DNA from: Clostridium sp.
GTDB lineage: Bacteria > Bacillota > Clostridia > Lachnospirales > Lachnospiraceae
DNA length: 12,805 bases
Assembly (NCBI GenBank): GCA_016302185.1
Contig: JAEDOC010000052.1
Span: forward strand, 1-12,805
Direction of reading: 5' to 3'
The stretch's first letter is position 1. Every line of letters begins with the position of its first letter. The notes below the pieces were generated by a model. It made no database searches. It was not told the DNA's origin and saw only the letters and a list, made by a program, of their open reading frames with translations. A program made the position numbers and the translations under genes. Below are positions 1-6,129 of the stretch, piece after piece.

Positions 1-629
1 ATCTGAAGCTCCGGATGCTTTAAGATATCCTCCTCACGCACCTCCGTGTAGCGGGAATGGGGACAATAAAAATAGTCATCCAGGCTGCGCACCAGCGGCA
101 CCTTCCGATCCAGCACCTTATGCTCATAGATGCCCGACAGCTTCTTCTTTCTTAAATACTTCGGGATTCCGTAATGGTAATAAAGTCCGGCCTGCGCGCC
201 CCAGCAGATATGAAGGGTGGAGGTCGCATGCGTCTTGCTCCACTCCATGATCCGGGACAGCTCCTCCCAGTAATTAATCTCCTCGTATTCCATCAGCTCC
301 ACCGGCGCACCGGTGATAATGAGCCCGTCGTATTTCTTCTTCTTAATTTCATCAAAGGTAACATAAAACTTATTCAGATGGCTGGCCGATGTGTTCTTGG
401 ACACATGGGTCGACAGCATCAGAAAGGTGCAGTCCACCTGCAGCGGCGTATTGGACAGAGCCCGCAGCAGCTGTGTTTCCGTCTCCTCCTTTATAGGCAT
501 CAGATTCAGGATCAGAATCTCCAACGGACGGATGTCCTGCGTCATGGCTCTCTCTTCATCCATCACAAATATATTTTCCGACTCCAGAACCGTTCTGGCC
601 GGAAGATCCTTTTGTATCTTAATAGGCAT
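1..629 (-). CDS. metA: homoserine O-acyltransferase MetA, probably acetyl-CoA type (3' part cut by window edge)
   Basis: Activates the hydroxyl of L-homoserine with an acyl-CoA, the first committed step of methionine synthesis; cytoplasmic. The reading frame starts at ATG 629-627 behind an AAGAGG ribosome site and stays open to the left edge, giving 209 of the roughly 300 residues usual for the family. It begins MPIKIQKDLPARTVLESENI and carries NLMPIKEETETQ near residues 42-53. The nucleophile motif CWGAQAG puts its cysteine at residue 142, the family position. The catalytic His and Glu (about 235 and 237) lie beyond the edge. Residue 111, in TGAPVE, is Glu. In characterised MetA proteins Gly111 (E. 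coli) goes with succinyl-CoA and Glu111 (Bacillus cereus) with acetyl-CoA, so acetyl transfer is inferred. It follows ligA by 36 bp and is probably the last visible gene of the minus-strand unit. Confidence 0.95.
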   Translation of the reverse strand, partial: MPIKIQKDLPARTVLESENIFVMDEERAMTQDIRPLEILILNLMPIKEETETQLLRALSNTPLQVDCTFLMLSTHVSKNTSASHLNKFYVTFDEIKKKKYDGLIITGAPVELMEYEEINYWEELSRIMEWSKTHATSTLHICWGAQAGLYYHYGIPKYLRKKKLSGIYEHKVLDRKVPLVRSLDDYFYCPHSRYTEVREEDILKHPELQ

Positions 630-665
630 AACAATTACCTCTTCTCTTCCATCATTCTTTGGCTA

Positions 666-2771
666 TCATAGCACACTGTCCGAAGAATTTCCAGAAAAAA
701 CTTCTCCGACGGCCGTTCCGGCCTCTTCTTCCCCGGAAGTATCTCCCCGCAAAAGTGCCAGAAAATCTTTCTCCGACAGAATCGGAATTCCCAGCTCCTT
801 CGCTTTCTTGTTTTTCGAAGAAGCGGATGCCGTATCATTATTAATCAGATACGTGGTTTTGGCTGTCACGCTTCCGGTCACCTTGCCGCCCTGCTGCTCG
901 ATCACCGCCTGCAGCTCCTTCCGGTTCTTAAAATGCTCCACCGAACCGGTCACTACAAAAGTCATCCCTTCCAGACGGGCCGTGTTTCCTCCCTCTGCCG
1001 GCGCTTCTTCCTGTTCAATGGTCACTTCCTTCAGAAGATGATCCACAATCTCCCTGTTTTTCTCATCGGCAAAATAAGAAATCCAGGCATCCGCCAGAAC
1101 CTCGCCTACACCGTCGACCTCCACCAGCTCCTCTCTGGACGCCGCCCGCATGGCTTCAAAATCATTTTTAAAATGGCGGCACAGCATCTTGGCATTGGCC
1201 AGACCGATGCCTGTCACACCGAGGCTGTATACCAGCCTCGGAAGCGTTATTACCGACGATTTCTTAATCGATGCCATCAGGTTATCGAAGGACTTCTGCC
1301 CCAGCCCTTCCATAGCCACAATTTCCTGTTCATGATCGGCCAGATGGAAGATATCCGCGTATTCGTGAATAAAACCCACACCGATAAATTTCTCCAGCGT
1401 CGCCTCGGAGAAACCGCCGATATTGAATGCATCCCGGCTGGCAAACAGGGTAAACCGCTTGATCTTCTTAGCCTGACAGTCCGGATTGGTGCAGTAAAGC
1501 GATTTGACATCATTCACCTGCCGGATCTCCGTAGGACCGCCGCACACCGGACAGATCTCCGGAATGTCCCTGACACCGCTTCTTGTCAGATTCTCTGCAA
1601 TCTGCGGAATAATCATATTGGCCTTGTATACCGTAATCCGGTCCCCCGCACCCAGAGCAAGGCCTTCCATAATACTGATATTGTGAACACTGGCACGGCT
1701 TACCGTGGTGCCTTCCAGCTCCACCGGCTCAAACACTGCCACCGGATTGATCAGTCCCGTCCGTGACGCGCTCCACTCAATATAGGAAAGTGTTGTCTCC
1801 TGAATCTCATCCGCCCATTTAAAGGCGATGGAATCCCGCGGAAACTTGGCCGTCCGTCCCAGAGACTGTCCATAGGCGATATCATCCATTAAAAGTACCA
1901 GTCCATCGGAAGGAATATCCTGTGTTGCGATGGCCTCAGAGAATTCCTTTACCTTCTCCGGAAGGTTCCCTGCGGTCACCTCTTTATATTCTACGGTCTC
2001 AAAGCCCTGATTCTTCAGCCACTCAAACTGAGCCTTTCTGGAGTTGTCAAAATCAACGCCCTCCGCTTTCACCAGACTAAAGGCGAAGAAACGGACATTC
2101 CGCTGCGCCGTAATCTCACTGTTCAGCTGCCGGACAGAACCGCTGCATAAGTTCCGGGGATTCTTGTATTTCGCATCCACATCCTCGATCTGCGCATTGA
2201 TTTTCTCAAAATCGGAATAACGGATCACCGCTTCCCCGCGCAGAATCAGCTGGCCCCGGTAATCAATCTTCACCGGAAGATTGGAAAATGCTCTGGCATT
2301 TCCCGTGATTACCTCACCAATCTCCCCATTCCCCCGGGTCACTGCTTTTTTCAGGACTCCGTCCTCATAGGTCAAAACGATGGTCAGACCGTCCATCTTC
2401 CAGGAGAGAAGGCCTTTTTGTTCTCCCAGCCATTCCTGTAGCTCTTCCACACTCTTGGTCTTATTCAACGAGAGCATAGGCTTTTCGTGGCGTTCCTTGG
2501 GAAGGGCACTGACCACCTCATAGCCCACGTTCTGAGTGGGGCTTCCCGTCAGAATCAGTCCGGTTTTTTCCTCCAGCCTCATCAGTTCATCGTACAGGCG
2601 ATCGTAGTCAAAATTGCTCATGATCTCCCGGCTCTCCTGATAATAGGCCCGTCCCGCCTCCCGCAGGATGGCCACCAGCTCCCGGATCCGGGCAGCCTCT
2701 GCCTCCGTCGCCTTCTTCGGTTCTGCTTCCATCGGCTCCGCTTTCTCCAGCCCCGCCTTCTTCTCTTCCAT
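666..2771 (-). CDS. ligA: NAD-dependent DNA ligase LigA, divergent Lachnospiraceae-type
   Basis: Seals DNA nicks in replication and repair using NAD+ as AMP donor. At 701 residues it is a little longer than the usual ~670, because of an acidic/basic N-terminal extension (about 1-25) and a C-terminal tail (about 676-701). Domains in order: NMN-binding domain Ia (about 26-90, with YYQES and FDYDRLYDEL); nucleotidyltransferase domain with KMDG, nucleophile Lys125, RGE at 178-180 and NPRN at 204-207; OB fold; four-cysteine zinc site (C407, C410, C427, C432); helix-hairpin-helix repeats (about 510-565); BRCT domain (about 598-675). Several cofactor-pocket residues differ from E. coli LigA: Ser123 where Glu113 is expected, Leu294 where Lys290 is expected, Asn53 where Asp32 is expected, and RGNG instead of RGDG. 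From memory, similar sequences occur in other Lachnospiraceae, so this is likely functional rather than decayed. ATG 2771-2769 lies 3 bp after the rluF stop, with GGAG six bases upstream. Confidence 0.96.
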   Translation of the reverse strand: MEEKKAGLEKAEPMEAEPKKATEAEAARIRELVAILREAGRAYYQESREIMSNFDYDRLYDELMRLEEKTGLILTGSPTQNVGYEVVSALPKERHEKPMLSLNKTKSVEELQEWLGEQKGLLSWKMDGLTIVLTYEDGVLKKAVTRGNGEIGEVITGNARAFSNLPVKIDYRGQLILRGEAVIRYSDFEKINAQIEDVDAKYKNPRNLCSGSVRQLNSEITAQRNVRFFAFSLVKAEGVDFDNSRKAQFEWLKNQGFETVEYKEVTAGNLPEKVKEFSEAIATQDIPSDGLVLLMDDIAYGQSLGRTAKFPRDSIAFKWADEIQETTLSYIEWSASRTGLINPVAVFEPVELEGTTVSRASVHNISIMEGLALGAGDRITVYKANMIIPQIAENLTRSGVRDIPEICPVCGGPTEIRQVNDVKSLYCTNPDCQAKKIKRFTLFASRDAFNIGGFSEATLEKFIGVGFIHEYADIFHLADHEQEIVAMEGLGQKSFDNLMASIKKSSVITLPRLVYSLGVTGIGLANAKMLCRHFKNDFEAMRAASREELVEVDGVGEVLADAWISYFADEKNREIVDHLLKEVTIEQEEAPAEGGNTARLEGMTFVVTGSVEHFKNRKELQAVIEQQGGKVTGSVTAKTTYLINNDTASASSKNKKAKELGIPILSEKDFLALLRGDTSGEEEAGTAVGEVFSGNSSDSVL

Positions 2772-2774
2772 GTC

Positions 2775-3500
2775 CTACTCCGCCTCCATTCCCAGCAGCC
2801 GCTTTAACTCTGTAAGCTCTGTACCGGATACCTCCCGGTATTCTCCTGACTTTAAGGATCCCAGCGTCAGATTCATAATCCGGATCCGGCAGAGCCTCGT
2901 CACCCGGTACCCCAGCGCCTCACACATCCGGCGAATCTGCCGGTTTAAGCCCTGGGTCAGGATAATTCCAAATTCCTGTTCCCCCAGCCGCTTCACTTCA
3001 CAGGGCCGGGTCACCGTATCCAGAATGGGAACCCCCGATCCCATCCGTCTTAAAAACGCTTCTGTAATCGGCCGATCCACCGTCACCCGGTACTCCTTCT
3101 CATGGCCATTTCTGGCACGGAGAATCCGGTCCATCAGTTCGCCCTGATTCGTCATCAGAAGAAGCCCCTCGGACTCCTTATCCAGACGCCCCACCGGATA
3201 GATCCGAATCGGATAGTTTAAAAATTCCACAATATTTTCCGCCCGATCCTTCTCTGAAGTGGTACAGACAATGCCCCGGGGCTTATTCACCGCCAGAAGC
3301 ACCGGACGATCCTTTTCCCCCACCGGAATCCCGTCACAGACCACGCGCTGTCCCGGCACGATCTTCATTCCCATCACTGCTACGCTTCCGTCCACCAGAA
3401 CTTTTCCCGCCTCAATGAGACGATCTGCCTCTCTGCGGGAGCAGATACCGGATTCACTCAGATATTTATTCAGACGAATCTCACCGCTGTTATGAAACAT
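2775..3500 (-). CDS. rluF: 23S rRNA pseudouridine synthase, RsuA/RluB/RluF family, closest to RluF
   Basis: Isomerises a uridine of 23S rRNA to pseudouridine; RluF acts at U2604 in E. coli numbering. The 241 residues start with an S4 RNA-binding domain (about 8-65, LNKYLSESGICSRREADRLI), followed by the catalytic domain with VNKPRGIVCTT and GRLDKESEGLLL, whose Asp107 is the family catalytic aspartate. A later signature is QGLNRQIRRMCEALGYRV. The match to RluF rather than RluB rests on SESGICSRREADR, HEKEYRVTVD and MGSGVPILDTVT, which resemble remembered RluF sequences. Start ATG 3500-3498 has GGAG a few bases upstream. It sits 37 bp after queA and 3 bp before ligA, so co-transcription is likely. 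The exact target uridine is inferred, not shown. Confidence 0.93.
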   Translation of the reverse strand: MFHNSGEIRLNKYLSESGICSRREADRLIEAGKVLVDGSVAVMGMKIVPGQRVVCDGIPVGEKDRPVLLAVNKPRGIVCTTSEKDRAENIVEFLNYPIRIYPVGRLDKESEGLLLMTNQGELMDRILRARNGHEKEYRVTVDRPITEAFLRRMGSGVPILDTVTRPCEVKRLGEQEFGIILTQGLNRQIRRMCEALGYRVTRLCRIRIMNLTLGSLKSGEYREVSGTELTELKRLLGMEAE

Positions 3501-3537
3501 AGTTTTCTCCGCTTTTTCCTGTCTTTATTCCCTGCTT

Positions 3538-4563
3538 CTAATGAATAAACATCGCATCCCCAAAACTGAAGAAACGGTATCTCTGCCGGATTGCCTCCTC
3601 ATAGGCCGCCAATACATGCTCTCTGCCGGCCAGCGCCGATACCAGCATGACCAGTGTAGACTCCGGCAGATGGAAATTCGTAATCAGGCAGTCTAAAATC
3701 TTGAATTTGTAGCCCGGATAGATGAAAATATCCGTCCAGCCGCTGCCTGCCTTTAGGATCCCATCCTCCCCGGTGGCAGACTCCAGCGTCCGACAGCTGG
3801 TAGTTCCCACACAGATCACACGGCCTCCGTTCTTCTTGGTCTCATTGATCACCCTTGCCGCCTCTTCCTCCACAATGTAGAATTCCGAGTGCATGTGGTG
3901 TTCCTGCACATTCTCCACCTTCACCGGGCGGAAGGTTCCCAGACCCACGTGGAGCGTCACATGGGCGATGGATACTCCCATCTCCTCAATCTCTTTTAAC
4001 AATTCTTTTGTAAAATGGAGTCCCGCCGTCGGTGCCGCCGCAGAGCCCTCATGCTCCGCATAGACGGTCTGATAGCGGTTTTTATCCTTCAGCTGATGCG
4101 TGATATAGGGCGGCAGCGGCATCTGACCCAACTGATCCAGAATCTCTTCAAAGATTCCCTCATAGGAGAACTGAATCAGGCGGTTTCCTTCCTCCACGAT
4201 ATCAACCACCGTACCGGTCAGAAGACCGTCGCCGAACTGGATTACCGTTCCCACCTTGGCCTTTTTACCCGGTTTTACCAGTGTCTCCCAGATATCATTT
4301 TCCCGCCGTTTTAACAGCAAAATCTCAATATGGGCATCGGTTCCCTCTTTTCTTCCAATCAGACGGGCCGGGATGACCTTGGTATCATTGATGACCAGAC
4401 AGTCGCCCTTCTTTAAATAAGAAAGAATATCCCGGAACACCTTATGTTCCATCTCTCCCGTCTCTTTATCCAGCACCAGCAGCCGGGAAGAAGACCGATC
4501 CTCCAGCGGATCCTGTGCAATCAGCTCCTGGGGCAAATCATAATAAAAATCCTTTACATTCAT
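3538..4563 (-). CDS. queA: S-adenosylmethionine:tRNA ribosyltransferase-isomerase QueA
   Basis: Transfers and isomerises the ribosyl group of S-adenosylmethionine onto 7-aminomethyl-7-deazaguanine at tRNA position 34, giving epoxyqueuosine in the queuosine pathway. The 341 residues match the normal family length. Family signatures are visible throughout: FYYDLPQELIAQDPLEDRSS at the N-terminus, INDTKVIPARLIG (58-70), YQTVYAEHEGSAAAPTAGLH (164-183), HVTLHVGLGTFRPVKVENVQ (201-220), and a C-terminal TNFHLPESTLVMLVSA. No other queuosine gene and no preQ1 riboswitch is visible nearby. Start ATG 4563-4561 has an AAAGG purine run about ten bases upstream. The gene follows the upstream membrane-protein gene by 22 bp. 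Confidence 0.97.
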   Translation of the reverse strand: MNVKDFYYDLPQELIAQDPLEDRSSSRLLVLDKETGEMEHKVFRDILSYLKKGDCLVINDTKVIPARLIGRKEGTDAHIEILLLKRRENDIWETLVKPGKKAKVGTVIQFGDGLLTGTVVDIVEEGNRLIQFSYEGIFEEILDQLGQMPLPPYITHQLKDKNRYQTVYAEHEGSAAAPTAGLHFTKELLKEIEEMGVSIAHVTLHVGLGTFRPVKVENVQEHHMHSEFYIVEEEAARVINETKKNGGRVICVGTTSCRTLESATGEDGILKAGSGWTDIFIYPGYKFKILDCLITNFHLPESTLVMLVSALAGREHVLAAYEEAIRQRYRFFSFGDAMFIH

Positions 4564-4585
4564 TTTTCTGTGCCTTTCTTTCGTT

Positions 4586-5410
4586 CTATTCTTCCTGCAT
4601 ATAGGAAGCTCCCTGCTTCATATATTCTACCCGCTCCCGCAGCGCCGGGTCCGCTTCCATGGCCTCCTGCATCTTCTGATCCACCTGCGTACTCAGAAGC
4701 CGTACATCCTCATTGACGGACAGCTGTTCCAAAAACGCTTCCAGCTCCGGAGAAATCTCCTCATCATAGATGCGGTACTGTCCATCTTCCCCGCGGACTG
4801 CATAGATGCGGACCAGACCGGGTGCCGGTGTCGCAACACCCGTATAACAAATCTCATAATATACGTAAGCCGCATATTCGCCATCGTGCAATCCGGGGGT
4901 AGTATAGCAGGAAATATTCTGATATCCATCCATATACTGTGACTGCTGCTCAAACTCCTGCCGGTAGGCTTCCTCCTCACTGGTATCCTGCGAGGTAAAC
5001 AAATGCAGAAAGGTCGCCATATCACAGCCGGAAATAGACGCAAAATACTGCTCCATCAGCTCATGAATCTCCGGCACCGCATCCTGAGACAGGATACTTC
5101 CTCCGAAATCGTACACATATTCCTTCGTATCCGGCTCTATCACCAGCTCCTCACCGGTTTCCTCCTCTGCTTCTGCTTCCTGCCAGTCTGCCCCCTCCGA
5201 AACTCCGCCTTCCACTGCCCCGGCTCCGATCTCACCGGGTGATGCGGCACCTCCCGCATCTGCTCTATCGCGAACTGCCCCGGATATCAGGACAATAACC
5301 ACCAAAAGAAGAAGAATACAGGGAATCGTCAGAAGCAATACATACCGACGCAGTTCATTATCATTTAAGGACTGCGTTCCCCCGGATGTTTTCTTTCGGC
5401 TTCTTCCCAT
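4586..5410 (-). CDS. unrecognised membrane-anchored protein, possible NTF2-like extracytoplasmic domain
   Basis: I do not recognise this family. The 274-residue protein has a short basic cytoplasmic head (1-22), one hydrophobic segment (about 23-44) and then a long extracytoplasmic part. An acidic, Gly/Ala/Glu-rich linker (about 46-92) leads to a compact region (about 110-218), where the helix IHELMEQYFASISGCDMATF followed by alternating strands (EYAAYVYYEICY, GLVRIYAV, QYRIYDEE) is suggestive of an NTF2/SnoaL-like fold. The C-terminus (220-274) is helical and charged. No lipobox or catalytic motif is evident. ATG 5410-5408 has a strong GGAGGG site. As first gene of the apparent queA-rluF-ligA-metA unit it may simply share their promoter; there is no evidence that it shares their function. 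Confidence 0.85.
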   Translation of the reverse strand: MGRSRKKTSGGTQSLNDNELRRYVLLLTIPCILLLLVVIVLISGAVRDRADAGGAASPGEIGAGAVEGGVSEGADWQEAEAEEETGEELVIEPDTKEYVYDFGGSILSQDAVPEIHELMEQYFASISGCDMATFLHLFTSQDTSEEEAYRQEFEQQSQYMDGYQNISCYTTPGLHDGEYAAYVYYEICYTGVATPAPGLVRIYAVRGEDGQYRIYDEEISPELEAFLEQLSVNEDVRLLSTQVDQKMQEAMEADPALRERVEYMKQGASYMQEE

Positions 5411-5454
5411 CTGACATCCCTCCTGCTAAAATTTTTCTTCATGAATCAGGCTCT

Positions 5455-5483
5455 ATTCTAGCAAAAACCGGAATAAAAAGCAA
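5455..5483 (-). promoter_or_regulatory. possible promoter of the 5410-to-1 minus-strand unit
   Basis: On the minus strand TTGCTT (5483-5478) and TAGAAT (5460-5455) are separated by 17 bp. The -10 is good (5/6) but the -35 is weak (3/6). It lies about 45 bp upstream of the start at 5410 and overlaps the hairpin at 5468-5495, so it is tentative. Confidence 0.35.
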
Positions 5484-5495
5484 TAAAACTTCCGG
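5463..5495 (-). terminator. possible intrinsic terminator read on the minus strand
   Basis: CCGGAA and TTCCGG form a perfect 6-bp stem with a 16-base AT-rich loop (5468-5473 with 5490-5495). On the minus strand it is followed directly by five T (5467-5463). It could stop transcripts coming from the toxin-like gene and running antisense to the tRNA. The stem is short and the loop long, so confidence is modest. Confidence 0.35.
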
Positions 5496-5502
5496 AAAAG
5501 GC

Positions 5503-5531
5503 TTGCAAAACAAAACAGAATATAGTATTAT
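5503..5531 (+). promoter_or_regulatory. tRNA-Arg promoter
   Basis: TTGCAA (5503-5508), a 17-bp spacer, then TATTAT (5526-5531). The predicted transcription start falls just before the tRNA at 5541, as expected for a stable RNA promoter. Confidence 0.7.
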
Positions 5532-5540
5532 AATGAAGAT

Positions 5541-5612
5541 GCGTCTGTAGCTCAGTGGATAGAGCGCCGGCCTCCGGAGCCTGAGGCGTAGGTTCGATTC
5601 CTATCAGACGCA
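5541..5612 (+). tRNA. tRNA-Arg (anticodon CCG)
   Basis: The 72 bases fold as a full cloverleaf: acceptor GCGTCTG with CAGACGC (5541-5547, 5605-5611), D-stem GCTC/GAGC, anticodon loop CTCCGGA with anticodon CCG at 5574-5576, four-base variable region, T-stem GTAGG/CCTAT with loop TTCGATT, and discriminator A at 5612. It reads the Arg codon CGG. CCA is not encoded. The anticodon stem CCGGC/GCCTG has a C-U mismatch at its second pair (positions 28-42), and the T-stem has one G-U pair. It stands alone rather than in a tRNA cluster. Confidence 0.95.
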
Positions 5613-5655
5613 TTCTTTTTCTGTTTTTTACTGATTCCATATGGGTAAGATTATC

Positions 5656-5694
5656 AAAGGCTACCGGCACATCGCCAGTAGCCTTTATATTTTC
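5656..5694 (+). terminator. intrinsic terminator downstream of tRNA-Arg
   Basis: AAAGGCTAC (5656-5664) pairs perfectly with GTAGCCTTT (5678-5686); an inner GGC/GCC can extend the stem. A T-rich tract (ATATTTT) follows on the plus strand. The hairpin lies about 44 bp beyond the tRNA and probably ends its transcript. Confidence 0.7.
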
Positions 5695-5717
5695 TTCCAT
5701 TGGTTCTTTGATTTCTT

Positions 5718-5981
5718 CTATCTCATTTTATCGTAATACGTCCACATTCTAACAATTTTTACTGTTCCATCATATTTCACATTGTCTACAACCACAGGTT
5801 CTCCATACACCTGATAGACAAGTCTATGTTGTATATTAATCCTTCTTGAATAAAATCCTTGAAGATTTCCAACCAATCCCTCATATGATGGTGGTGTCTG
5901 AAATGGATTATTGCGAATAACCTCTATCAGTTTTTTCGCTTTCTTAATGAATTTGTATATATTATGTCGCTTTTCCTCCAT
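5718..5981 (-). CDS. orphan YoeB/Txe-family toxin-like protein, probably truncated and inactive
   Basis: The family consists of ribosome-dependent mRNA endoribonucleases paired with an antitoxin. Over 87 residues the core is clear: KKAKKLIEVIRNNPF (13-27), YEGLVGNLQGFYSRRINIQH (33-52), RLVYQVYG and a C-terminal RMWTYYDKM. Aligned by eye to E. coli YoeB, the active-site Glu46 and Arg65 correspond to Glu34 and Arg53, but His83 is replaced by Tyr82 (WTYY where relatives have WTHY). The first strand and helix start of the family (about 20 residues) are missing; in-frame codons upstream soon hit stops, and the ATG at 5981 lacks a ribosome site. No antitoxin gene precedes it. The gene is clearly more AT-rich than its neighbours, suggesting transfer followed by decay. 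Confidence 0.7.
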   Translation of the reverse strand: MEEKRHNIYKFIKKAKKLIEVIRNNPFQTPPSYEGLVGNLQGFYSRRINIQHRLVYQVYGEPVVVDNVKYDGTVKIVRMWTYYDKMR

Positions 5982-6012
5982 CGGTACTCTGGAAGGAAAA
6001 GCTTCTATTTCA

Positions 6013-6056
6013 ATACTCTATTACGGAGTATAGTTTCTCTTTCCATGACAATACTC
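6013..6056. promoter_or_regulatory. operator-like repeats of ATACTC
   Basis: Three copies of the half-site ATACTC occur: 6013-6018 direct, 6026-6031 inverted (GAGTAT) and 6051-6056 direct. The first and third extend to the 9-base direct repeat CAATACTCT (6011-6019, 6049-6057). They lie between the divergent toxin-like and prenyltransferase-like genes, where a repressor site would be expected. No regulator is identified. Confidence 0.3.
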
Positions 6057-6073
6057 TGATCAGCGAACATAAA
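6045..6073 (+). promoter_or_regulatory. possible promoter of the prenyltransferase-like gene
   Basis: ATGACA (6045-6050) and CATAAA (6068-6073) are 17 bp apart, matching 5/6 and 4/6 of the sigma-A consensus. A hairpin CCTTTCG/CGAAAGG (6081-6087, 6097-6103) with an A-rich loop would lie at the start of the transcript. Confidence 0.3.
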
Positions 6074-6129
6074 AACACATCCTTTCGCAAAAAAACCGAA
6101 AGGAATGCAGAGAAGGAGAAAAAATATCC

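Noticed and set aside
391..1041. Plus-strand ORF of 216 codons spanning the metA-ligA junction
   Set aside because: Both minus-strand genes are unambiguous here, and the translation is Ser/Pro-rich and shadow-like.
933..1766. Long plus-strand ORF of 277 codons
   Set aside because: It lies fully inside ligA on the opposite strand, whose product has every LigA domain; the antisense translation shows no recognisable motif.
5458..5700. 80-codon minus-strand ORF across the tRNA region
   Set aside because: It is antisense to tRNA-Arg and its central peptide is the familiar false translation of a tRNA complement; no ribosome site supports it.
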